A stretch of DNA of 9,149 bases, from positions 1 to 9,149 of the forward strand of contig QHVD01000111.1 of NCBI GenBank assembly GCA_003222235.1, read 5' to 3'. Below, one piece after another: positions 1 through 6,387 of the stretch. The notes beneath the pieces were generated by a model, which made no database searches, was not told where the DNA came from, and saw nothing but the letters and a program-made list of their open reading frames with translations. Each line of letters opens with the position of its first letter. The first letter of the stretch is position 1. Position numbers and translations under genes: made by a program. Origin of the DNA: Gemmatimonadota bacterium. GTDB lineage: Bacteria > Gemmatimonadota > Gemmatimonadetes > Gemmatimonadales > GWC2-71-9.

Positions 1-948
1 TGGATGCTGCCGATGTTTCACTGCAACGGATGGACTTTCCCCTGGGCGCTGGCCGCCGTCGGCGCCCGGAGTATCTGCCTCCCCCGAATCGACCCGGCAG
101 CCGCCTGGCGGCTGCTCGATGAGGGCGTCACCCACTTCTGTGCCGCGCCCACCGTCTTGATCACGCTGGCGAACGCCGCCGCCGCGCACCGGCTCGAGCG
201 GCCTGTGCGTCTCTTCACGGCGGGGGCGCCTCCCTCTCCAACGTTGATCGCTCGCATGACGGAGCTGAACTTCGAGATCGATCATGTCTACGGCCTGACC
301 GAAACCTACGGACCGTTCACGATCAACGTGCCACACCCGAACCTCGCGGACCTGTCGCCGGATGAGCGGGCGCGATTCAAGGCCCGCCAGGGCTTCCCCA
401 ACGTTTGCGCGGGCGAGGTCCGGGTCGTCGATCAAGAGATGCGGGACGTCCCCGCCGACGGACGCACCATGGGCGAGGTCGTGATGCGTGGCAACGTCGT
501 GATGACCGGGTACTTCGCAGACCAGGAGGCGACCGACTGCGCCTTCGCTGGCGGGTGGTTCCATAGTGGCGATCTCGCGGTTCGCCACACCGACGGCTCC
601 ATCGAGCTGCGCGACCGGAAGAAGGACATCATCATCTCCGGCGGTGAAAACATCAGCACGATCGAGGTGGAGCAGGCGATCGCGTCACATCCGGCCGTCA
701 TGGAATGCGCGGTGATCGCCGTACCCGACGACACCTGGGGTGAGGTTCCCAAGGCCTTTGTCACCTTGAACCCCGACGCGACGGCGTCGGAGGCGCAGAT
801 CATCGAGCACTGCCGTTCTCGGATGGCGCACTTCAAGGCTCCCAAGTTTGTCGAATTTGGTACGTTGCCAAAGACCTCGACCGGCAAGGTCCAGAAGTAC
901 GTGCTCCGCGAGCGAGAGTGGCAGGGACGCGAGAAACGGATCAACTAG
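1..948 (+). CDS. Acyl-CoA synthetase (AMP-forming), 5'-truncated by window edge
   Basis: This is the C-terminal 315 residues of an adenylate-forming ligase that activates a carboxylic acid with ATP and loads it onto CoA; full-length relatives have about 540 residues. The reading frame is open to base 1, so the first ATG at position 4 is probably internal. Residues below count from base 1. The fragment opens with MLPMFHCNGW, typical of the medium/long-chain and plant AAE-like subgroup. It then shows the adenylation motif YGLTETYG (97-104), GWFHSGD (185-191) with the ribose-binding Asp, the hinge region RDRKKDIIISGGENIS, and the C-terminal PKTSTGKVQK with the catalytic Lys near residue 296. All core motifs downstream of the lost P-loop are intact, so the protein is probably functional. 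The substrate cannot be read from the sequence; fatty or short branched acids are plausible. It converges on the next gene across 16 bases and is not part of the tilS operon. Confidence 0.93.
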   Translation, partial: WMLPMFHCNGWTFPWALAAVGARSICLPRIDPAAAWRLLDEGVTHFCAAPTVLITLANAAAAHRLERPVRLFTAGAPPSPTLIARMTELNFEIDHVYGLTETYGPFTINVPHPNLADLSPDERARFKARQGFPNVCAGEVRVVDQEMRDVPADGRTMGEVVMRGNVVMTGYFADQEATDCAFAGGWFHSGDLAVRHTDGSIELRDRKKDIIISGGENISTIEVEQAIASHPAVMECAVIAVPDDTWGEVPKAFVTLNPDATASEAQIIEHCRSRMAHFKAPKFVEFGTLPKTSTGKVQKYVLREREWQGREKRIN

Positions 949-964
949 TGGCTTCGCCGCCCGA

Positions 965-1684
965 TCATTTGTTGCTCACGAGCGCAAGCGTCCCGTCGAT
1001 TACGACCCCGACATCCTGGGCAAAGACCTTGTTATCCCTCGAGCCGTCCAGCGGGTCGGACTCACGGACCCGAATAGTCTTCGTGAACGTGCCGGCAGGC
1101 GTCGAGACCCGTCCACCGCCGAGAATGGCGCCTTGATCCTGCGCGATGCCGGGCGCTCCCTCCATCTGGAACTTCACACCGGCGCGCGGGCGGGCGGGCA
1201 TTATGATTCCCGGTTGATTCCCAGCATCATCGGCACGCCAGGAACCCTCGTGGGAGACAATGGTCCCGCCCTCATAGATGTCGAGATGTTCGCCGAAGTA
1301 GCAAACGGTCCCATCGCTGGCTTCGACGAAGAAGTTTCGCGAGTCTTCCACTAACACCCCGTCCGCGGACTCCAGCTCCTGGACGACGTGCGTGCTGACC
1401 CCTGCCACCGTCTCCGTCACGTCGAGGACTGTGATTCGCAGTTCAATGGCTGCGCCGCCTTCCTCGCCCTGGAGAACCCACTCGCGGCCGACGTCGAGCG
1501 GAAAATACGGATTGCTGGATGCCAGCGTGAATCCGCCCCGGTCGGGCGCGCAAAGAGCGAGATCCAGCGGCGCCTGGAATACGATCGCTTCCGCCAGACT
1601 CACAGGCAGAGTGTCGTGGCATGCTTGGAGCAGTGCAAGGTCGCATACGGCCGCCAGGCCGAAAATCGCGGTTCGGATGATCAC
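965..1684 (-). CDS. Predicted exported/lipoprotein-like protein of unknown function (239 aa)
   Basis: I do not recognise a named family with confidence. I chose the GTG start at 1684 because AAGGAG lies 6 bases before it, the best ribosome-binding site in the window. An upstream TTG at 1759 would add an Arg-rich stretch unlike a signal peptide. The N-terminus (residues 1-22) is short and positively charged, then hydrophobic, ending LLQAC. It could be a lipobox with Cys22 lipidated, although Gln at -2 and Asp15 inside the hydrophobic part are atypical. Signal peptidase I cleavage further on (near SLAEA) is an alternative. The mature part looks beta-rich, with NPYFPL (58-63) followed by W69, DGTVCYFGE (124-132), SHEGSWR (144-150), PGI.MP near 158-163 and STPAGTF (194-200). 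I recall a similar layout in uncharacterised secreted proteins of soil bacteria, but that is memory, not a search. Codons are less GC-rich than in the tilS operon. It stands alone on the minus strand behind a 200-base leader region. Confidence 0.72.
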   Translation of the reverse strand: MIIRTAIFGLAAVCDLALLQACHDTLPVSLAEAIVFQAPLDLALCAPDRGGFTLASSNPYFPLDVGREWVLQGEEGGAAIELRITVLDVTETVAGVSTHVVQELESADGVLVEDSRNFFVEASDGTVCYFGEHLDIYEGGTIVSHEGSWRADDAGNQPGIIMPARPRAGVKFQMEGAPGIAQDQGAILGGGRVSTPAGTFTKTIRVRESDPLDGSRDNKVFAQDVGVVIDGTLALVSNK

Positions 1685-1757
1685 AAGTCGCTCCTTGCCG
1701 AGGTGAGAGCGGTGGCGCCCATGGACTCTTCGCCGCCGAAGCGTTGTTCCGGACTGC

Positions 1758-1776
1758 AACTCAACATCGAACTCAA
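1758..1776. repeat. Short tandem direct repeat upstream of the exported-protein gene
   Basis: AACTCAA occurs at 1758-1764 and again at 1770-1776, a 12-base period with a 5-base spacer (TTGAGTT twice when read on the minus strand). It lies about 75 bases upstream of the GTG start at 1684, inside the only substantial gene-free stretch (1685-1884). Paired half-sites at near one helical turn could bind a regulator, but 7-base repeats also arise by chance. I found no convincing -10/-35 pair nearby. The rest of the stretch holds only an AATCGATT palindrome near 1817-1824 and the hairpin at 1875-1890. Confidence 0.3.
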
Positions 1777-1874
1777 TCTGCAGGCGGTGAGGTCAGTCAC
1801 CGATCTCTCGGCTAGTAATCGATTGTGAAGACCGGCTTGGGCTACGCTTGTGCGACTGCGCGTCTTGCGGATGA

Positions 1875-1890
1875 GCCTGAGAGATCAGGC
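1875..1890 (-). terminator. Hairpin over the flavin reductase stop codon, possible weak terminator
   Basis: GCCTGA (1875-1880), a GAGA loop (1881-1884) and TCAGGC (1885-1890) form a perfect 6-bp stem with a tetraloop. On the minus strand, the first arm contains the TGA stop of the flavin reductase gene. No U-run follows (the next minus-strand bases are TCATCCGC), so it is not a classical intrinsic terminator. It may protect the 3' end or act as a weak pause site, or it may be chance. Confidence 0.3.
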
Positions 1891-2481
1891 CCCGAGCCCC
1901 CGCCAGATCACCGGCTTGATCTCCCCCGACCGCTCCTCGGCGAACCGCTGCGCCGCCTCGAGCTGCGCCTCGTACTCCGGCCGCCACTCGGCGGGCATGT
2001 TGGCGCGGAAGTAGGCCGCGGTCATCAGCGCGCTCTTGGGGCGGTTCGCCCGCCCGTAGCCGACCTCCGATACCTGCCCCAGGAAGCAGGTCGAGCTGCC
2101 CGTGTCCATCACGTTGATCACCTCGCACTCGAGGTGGGCGTAGCACTCGTCCAGCACCGGCGCGCCGAGCCTGCCGACGTGGTGGGGGATGCGGGCCAGC
2201 TTGTCGCGGGTACGTCCACTCGCGAATCCGAGCTGGTGAATCAGCTCGAACTGATCGGCCCCGAGCAGGTGCATCACGAACCGGCCCGTCTCGAAGATCA
2301 TGTCGTGGCTGTAGTTGAACTTGTGGATGTAGACCGAGACCCGCGGGATGGTCGGCACGATCGAGGCGCGAACCGCACTGTCGGAGATCATCCCGTTGCG
2401 CTTGCCGTCGCGCTCGGACGTGATCGCGACCACGGGAGACGTGAGGTTGCGGAGCAGCTGGTAGATCTCGTCGGGCCGCAT
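1885..2481 (-). CDS. Flavin reductase-like FMN-binding domain protein (198 aa)
   Basis: This is a single-domain protein of the flavin reductase / FMN-binding split-barrel family, which binds FMN and usually passes electrons from NAD(P)H to flavin, often for a monooxygenase partner. The N-terminus has the typical run of a conserved helix, then LTSPVVAITSERDGKRNGM (about residues 10-28) and a Pro-containing strand ending RVSVYIHKFNYSHDMI. FVMHLLGADQFELIHQLG and the strand HLECEVINVMD follow. The length fits the usual 170-200 residues. I chose the ATG at 2481 because GGGAG lies 6 bases upstream and a TATAAT box sits about 40 bases upstream. The open frame continues to 2817, but that part is Arg/Pro-rich antisense of tilS. 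No monooxygenase is adjacent, so partner and substrate are unknown. It is divergent from the tilS operon. Confidence 0.85.
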   Translation of the reverse strand: MRPDEIYQLLRNLTSPVVAITSERDGKRNGMISDSAVRASIVPTIPRVSVYIHKFNYSHDMIFETGRFVMHLLGADQFELIHQLGFASGRTRDKLARIPHHVGRLGAPVLDECYAHLECEVINVMDTGSSTCFLGQVSEVGYGRANRPKSALMTAAYFRANMPAEWRPEYEAQLEAAQRFAEERSGEIKPVIWRGLGA

Positions 2482-2514
2482 CGGGGTCTCCCACACGTGA
2501 GAGTGCGCCGAAGC

Positions 2515-2520
2515 TATCAT
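2515..2520 (+). promoter_or_regulatory. Candidate -10 element for the tilS operon (leaderless start possible)
   Basis: TATCAT matches TATAAT at five of six positions and ends 5 bases before the tilS ATG at 2526. With usual spacing, transcription would start at or next to the A of the ATG. No Shine-Dalgarno sequence precedes the ATG, which fits a leaderless mRNA. No TTGACA-like -35 is present 16-18 bases upstream. This is a positional argument only. Confidence 0.35.
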
Positions 2521-2524
2521 TATA
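2519..2524 (-). promoter_or_regulatory. Candidate -10 element (TATAAT) for the flavin reductase gene
   Basis: The minus strand reads a perfect TATAAT here. A start 6-8 bases downstream would give a leader of about 30 bases containing the GGGAG ribosome-binding site before the ATG at 2481. The -35 region at 2542-2547 reads GCAGAG, a poor match, so an activator or alternative sigma factor may be involved. The box overlaps the plus-strand TATCAT, so the two directions may compete. Confidence 0.45.
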
Positions 2525-2525
2525 C

Positions 2526-3899
2526 ATGGCATATACGCCCCCTCTGCCCGACCGCTTCCGCGAGCACCTCGCACGGGTCCGGCTGTTCCCCGGCCCGGGT
2601 ACCGCGCTGGTGGCGGTGTCGGGCGGAGCGGATTCCGTCGCCCTGCTCGATCTCCTGCACGCCGCGGCCGCGGAGCACGGCCTCGTGCTCGTCGTCGCCC
2701 ACGCCGACCACCAGATCCAGCCGGGCAGCGATGCGGTCGCGCGGCAGGTGCGGGACCTGGCCGCGCGCTACGGCCTGCCGTTCGAGCTCGGCGAGCTTGG
2801 GCTCGGACCCGGCGCAACCGAGACCGCGGCGCGTCGCGCCCGCTACGCCTGGCTCGGTGACGTGAAACGGCGACGGGAAGCGCGCTACCTCGTTACCGCT
2901 CATCACCGCGACGACCAGGTCGAGACCATCCTGCTGCGCGTCTTGAAAGGGAGCGCGCCCGCAGGGCTTGCGGGGATCCCGGCCCGCGCCCGTGGCGGCA
3001 CCGTCCGGCCCCTCCTCCCGTTCACGAAGGCCGAGCTTGCGGCGTATGTGGCCGAGCGCGCCCTCCCGGCGCACGACGACCCGGCGAACCGTGATCCCCG
3101 TCACCTGCGCAGCTGGCTGCGCGTCGCGTTGCTCCCGCTGCTCGCCGGACGCCTCGGCCCCACGGTGATCGACCACCTCGTGCGCCTCGGCGAGGCGGCG
3201 GCGTTGGAGCGGCGCGCCTGGCAGCGGGCGTTGAAACTCGTTCCGGCGCTTCAAGTTCACTTCGTCCGCGGAGGTTTCGACGTTGCCCGCGAGGGCCTGG
3301 CTCGCTATGATGACTCGTTAGGGGTCGTGCTGCTGCGCGCCGCGGCCCGGCGGATTGGGCTGGTGCTCGGGATCAGGCGGGCGAGGCAGGTGCTGACGCT
3401 GGCGCGGGGCCCCTCAGGGCGTCGGGTCCCACTCGGTGGCGAGGGACGGTGGGTGGCGGAGGCGGCGTTCGATCGGCTGCGCGTGTTCCGTGAAGGCGGG
3501 CGGGTCGCCGGGCCGGTGGTCGCCAGGGCGGAGCAGGGTGCCGCAGTGTTCGGCGAGTTTCGGCTGCGCTGGAGTCCGGCCGCAGCGCCCCCGCGGGTCC
3601 AGCGCGCCGCGTGGACTACGTGGATCGCGGGCATGGATTGGGAGGTGCGCCCGCCACGTTCCGGGGACCGGGTACTCCCGCTCGGAGGGGTTGGCCATCG
3701 CCCCGTGCGGCGAATGCTGATGGAAGCGCACGTGCCGCGAAGCGTCCGGGCCACGTACCCGGTGGTCGCCCGCGGCGAAACCATTCTCTGGGTTCCCGGA
3801 ATCTGCCGGAGCGCCGCCGACCTCCCGCAGCCCGGAACCCCGGCGGTGCGGGTGGATGTTACCGAGCACGGCGAGCCTGAAGCAGACCGGCGGGCGTGA
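2526..3899 (+). CDS. tilS: tRNA(Ile)-lysidine synthetase TilS
   Basis: TilS attaches lysine to C34 of the CAU-anticodon tRNA-Ile in an ATP-dependent reaction, switching it from Met to Ile identity and AUG to AUA decoding; the enzyme is cytosolic and essential in most bacteria. Visible motifs are the PP-loop SGGADS (32-37), HADHQI (59-64), ARRARYAWL, TAHHRDDQVET (124-134), the RPLLPF strand, and DDPANRDPRHLRSWLR. The commoner RN of the last motif is RS here. A complete C-terminal domain runs from about 365 to 450, with GDRVLPLGG, VRRMLMEAHVPRSVRATYPV and ILWVPG. At 457 residues it matches the long, full-domain form. The ATG at 2526 is the only nearby start in frame and leaves a normal 31 residues before the PP-loop. 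It is the first gene of the operon and overlaps hpt by 44 bases, a classic tilS-hpt-ftsH order. Confidence 0.96.
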   Translation: MAYTPPLPDRFREHLARVRLFPGPGTALVAVSGGADSVALLDLLHAAAAEHGLVLVVAHADHQIQPGSDAVARQVRDLAARYGLPFELGELGLGPGATETAARRARYAWLGDVKRRREARYLVTAHHRDDQVETILLRVLKGSAPAGLAGIPARARGGTVRPLLPFTKAELAAYVAERALPAHDDPANRDPRHLRSWLRVALLPLLAGRLGPTVIDHLVRLGEAAALERRAWQRALKLVPALQVHFVRGGFDVAREGLARYDDSLGVVLLRAAARRIGLVLGIRRARQVLTLARGPSGRRVPLGGEGRWVAEAAFDRLRVFREGGRVAGPVVARAEQGAAVFGEFRLRWSPAAAPPRVQRAAWTTWIAGMDWEVRPPRSGDRVLPLGGVGHRPVRRMLMEAHVPRSVRATYPVVARGETILWVPGICRSAADLPQPGTPAVRVDVTEHGEPEADRRA

Positions 3900-4410
3900 G
3901 TTCGCCCGCATCGTGTTCGACGAGGAGACGATTGCGCGGCGCGTGCGCGAGCTCGGGCGCGACATCACGGCGGCCTACGCCGACGGTGAGTTGCTGGTGC
4001 TCGGGCTGCTCAAGGGGAGCTTCATCTTCCTGAGCGACCTGGTGCGCCGCATCGACCGGCCGCTGCAGGTGGACTTCCTGGTCGCGGCGAGCTACGGCGA
4101 GGGCACGATGTCGAGCGGGAACGTGCGGCTGTTGTACGATCCGGAAACAGAGCTGCGGGGTAAGCATATCCTGCTTGTCGAGGACATCGTCGATACCGGG
4201 AAGACCGTGAACCGCCTGGTGACGCTGCTACGGGAGCGGGCTCCGGAAAGTCTGGAGGTGTGCGCGTTGCTGCACAAGCATCTGGCCGAACACCTGGCGC
4301 TCGCGCCCAAGTTCGTCGGGTTTGACGCCCCGCGGGTCTTCCTCGTCGGCTACGGGCTCGACCACGCCGAGAACTTTCGGCACCTGCCCTACATCGCGAG
4401 CCTGACGTAA
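3856..4410 (+). CDS. hpt: Hypoxanthine phosphoribosyltransferase
   Basis: This enzyme makes IMP (and usually GMP) from hypoxanthine or guanine plus PRPP in cytosolic purine salvage. The sequence shows the flexible-loop region SYGEGTMSSGNVRLL, the PRPP-binding signature VEDIVDTGKT (108-117), the helix LLRERAPESLEVCALLHK, and the C-terminal KFVGFDAP..FLVGYGLDHAENFRHLPYIA that closes over the base. All are canonical for the bacterial HPRT group. The 184 residues agree with the usual 175-185. The ATG at 3856 lies inside tilS and adds about 12 residues before the conserved start of the fold. A GTG at 3913 would remove the overlap but cut into the first strand and has no better ribosome-binding site. 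The TAA stop touches the ftsH ATG with no gap. Confidence 0.95.
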   Translation: MLPSTASLKQTGGREFARIVFDEETIARRVRELGRDITAAYADGELLVLGLLKGSFIFLSDLVRRIDRPLQVDFLVAASYGEGTMSSGNVRLLYDPETELRGKHILLVEDIVDTGKTVNRLVTLLRERAPESLEVCALLHKHLAEHLALAPKFVGFDAPRVFLVGYGLDHAENFRHLPYIASLT

Positions 4411-6387
4411 ATGGCCGGCCGCCTCCCGCCTCGTGAGTTCAACTGGGCTCGGACGATTCGGACGCTGTCGTTCTGGGCGCTCCTGATCGTCGGCTCGATC
4501 GCGCTGGTGCAGTTCGCGTCGAGCCGCCGCCAGGAGGCGGTGGACATCTCTTACACGCAGTTCACCGAGCAGCTCGAGGCGGGCAACGTCTCGGCCGTGG
4601 AGATCACGGAGCGCTCGCAGGTGAAAGGCGACGTCAAACGCCCAATCACGGTGGGGCGGCGCACCGCCGAGCACTTCACGACGTTGCTGCCGTTCGAATC
4701 CAGTGACCCCTGGGTGACTACGCTCCGGGCGAAGGATGTGGACGTGCGGGCGCGCGAGGAGAAGCAGTCGTTCGGCGTGTTCCTGTTCAGCTTCCTGCCG
4801 TACCTGTTCATCCTCGGGCTGATCATCTTCATGCTGCGCCAGATGCAGCAGGGCGGAAACCGCGCGTTCGCCTTCGGCAAATCGAAGGCGAAGCTCCTGT
4901 CCGGCGATACGCCCAAGGTGACCTTCGCCGATGTCGCCGGATGCGACGAGGCGAAGCAGGAGCTCGAGGAGATCATCGACTTCCTCAAGGACCCGCAGAA
5001 GTTCCAGCGCCTGGGCGGCCGGCTGCCGAAGGGGGCACTGCTCGTCGGGCCGCCGGGGACGGGGAAGACACTCCTCGCCAAGGCCGTGGCGGGCGAGGCG
5101 GGCCGGCCGTTTTTCTCGATGTCGGGCTCGGATTTCGTGGAGATGTTCGTGGGTGTCGGCGCCTCGCGGGTGCGCGACCTGTTCGAGCAGGGCAAGGCCC
5201 ACGCCCCCTGTATCATCTTCATCGACGAGATCGACGCGGTCGGTCGGCACCGCGGGGCGGGGTTGGGCGGCGGGCACGACGAGCGCGAGCAGACCCTGAA
5301 CCAGTTGCTGGTGGAGATGGACGGGTTCGAGTCGAACGATGGAGTGATCCTCCTCGCGGCGACCAACCGGCCTGATATTCTGGACCCGGCGCTCTTGCGC
5401 CCGGGCCGCTTCGACCGCCAGATCGTGGTGGACATGCCCGACGTGAAGGGCCGGGAGCAGATCCTCCGGGTGCACACCCGGAAGATCCCGCTCGCGCCGG
5501 GGGTGAACCTCGAGCGCATCGCCAAAGGCACGCCGGGGCTGTCGGGCGCCGAGCTGTCGAACATCGTCAACGAGGCCGCGTTGCTCGCCGCCCGCCGCAA
5601 CCGCAACGCGGTGCATTCGGACGACCTCGAGGACGCCAAGGACAAGGTGATGCTCGGCCTCGAGCGCAAGAGTATGGTGCTCTCCGAGGAGGAGCGGCGC
5701 CTGACGGCCTACCACGAGGCCGGGCACGCGCTGGTCAGCCTCAAGGTGCCGGGGCTCGACCCGCTCCATAAGGTCACGATCGTGCCGCGGGGGCGCGCGC
5801 TCGGCATCACCTTCTCGCTGCCGGAGGAGGACCGCCACAATTACACCAAGCAGTACATCGTGGGGCGGCTCGCGATGGCGTACGGCGGGCGCGTGGCGGA
5901 GGAGCTGGTGTTCGGACCCGACAAGGTCACGACCGGCGCCGCCGCCGACATTCAGCAGGCGACCGAGATGGCGCGACGCATGGTCACGCAGTTCGGGATG
6001 AGCGACGTCGTCGGGCCGATCGCCGTGGGCGACCGCGAGGCCGAGATCTTCCTGGGCCGCGAGGTCGTGCAGCGGCGCGAGATCTCCGACCGCACCGCCG
6101 AGCTGGTAGATACCGAGCTGAAGCGCATCCTCTCCGAGGCGTACGAGCGCGCCCGGACGATCCTCACCGAGCAGCGCGACGCGCTCGACCGTCTGGCCGC
6201 GAGCCTGCTCGAGCGCGAGACCCTCGATCGCGAGGAAGTCGAGACGGTCGTCGCCGGCCGGCAACTGGCGCCGGTCGCGCCGCCCGCCGTCCCGACCGCG
6301 CCGCCGTCCGCGGAAGGGTCCAAAGACAAGGCGCCGGCGCGCGGCCCCGTGCTGGGCAGTCCGCCACCCGAGCCCGCCGGCGCGTGA
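4411..6387 (+). CDS. ftsH: ATP-dependent zinc metalloprotease FtsH
   Basis: FtsH is a hexameric, membrane-anchored AAA+ protease that extracts and degrades misfolded membrane proteins and unstable regulators. In order the sequence shows TM1 (about 16-37), a periplasmic domain, TM2 (about 121-143) and the AAA+ module. The module contains Walker A GPPGTGKT (213-220), pore motif MFVGVGASR, Walker B IIFIDE (268-273) and the second region of homology ATNRPDILDPALLRPGRFDR. The M41 protease domain follows with HEAGH (435-439) and the third zinc ligand Asp513 in AADIQQAT. A Pro/Ala-rich tail of about 45 residues ends the protein and is probably unstructured. The 658 residues fall in the family range. 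The start follows the hpt stop directly and has no Shine-Dalgarno sequence, so it probably depends on reinitiation. The TGA stop overlaps the folP GTG by four bases. Confidence 0.98.
   Translation: MAGRLPPREFNWARTIRTLSFWALLIVGSIALVQFASSRRQEAVDISYTQFTEQLEAGNVSAVEITERSQVKGDVKRPITVGRRTAEHFTTLLPFESSDPWVTTLRAKDVDVRAREEKQSFGVFLFSFLPYLFILGLIIFMLRQMQQGGNRAFAFGKSKAKLLSGDTPKVTFADVAGCDEAKQELEEIIDFLKDPQKFQRLGGRLPKGALLVGPPGTGKTLLAKAVAGEAGRPFFSMSGSDFVEMFVGVGASRVRDLFEQGKAHAPCIIFIDEIDAVGRHRGAGLGGGHDEREQTLNQLLVEMDGFESNDGVILLAATNRPDILDPALLRPGRFDRQIVVDMPDVKGREQILRVHTRKIPLAPGVNLERIAKGTPGLSGAELSNIVNEAALLAARRNRNAVHSDDLEDAKDKVMLGLERKSMVLSEEERRLTAYHEAGHALVSLKVPGLDPLHKVTIVPRGRALGITFSLPEEDRHNYTKQYIVGRLAMAYGGRVAEELVFGPDKVTTGAAADIQQATEMARRMVTQFGMSDVVGPIAVGDREAEIFLGREVVQRREISDRTAELVDTELKRILSEAYERARTILTEQRDALDRLAASLLERETLDREEVETVVAGRQLAPVAPPAVPTAPPSAEGSKDKAPARGPVLGSPPPEPAGA

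Noticed and set aside
949..1000. Bidirectional terminator between the convergent genes
   Set aside because: Only imperfect 3-4 bp stems could be formed and there is no U-run on either strand.
848..1828. Plus-strand frames opposite the exported-protein gene
   Set aside because: The minus-strand frame has a strong ribosome-binding site and a secretion-like N-terminus; the plus frames lack both.
2482..2817. N-terminal extension of the flavin reductase up to 2817
   Set aside because: The extra residues are Arg/Pro/Gly-rich antisense of tilS and would lie upstream of the TATAAT box; the ATG at 2481 has GGGAG.
1825..2865. A 346-codon plus-strand frame opposite the flavin reductase and into tilS
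   Set aside because: It runs antisense to a conserved domain and then in a wrong frame of tilS; there is no domain or start signal.
3913..3915. GTG as the hpt start to avoid overlap with tilS
   Set aside because: It would delete the residues that align with the first strand of HPRT and has no ribosome-binding site; the overlap form fits the coupled operon.
4228..6264. A 678-codon open frame on the minus strand opposite ftsH
   Set aside because: It is Arg/Leu/His-rich, has no recognisable domain, and mirrors the codon pattern of a fully conserved ftsH. High GC suppresses stops in antisense frames.
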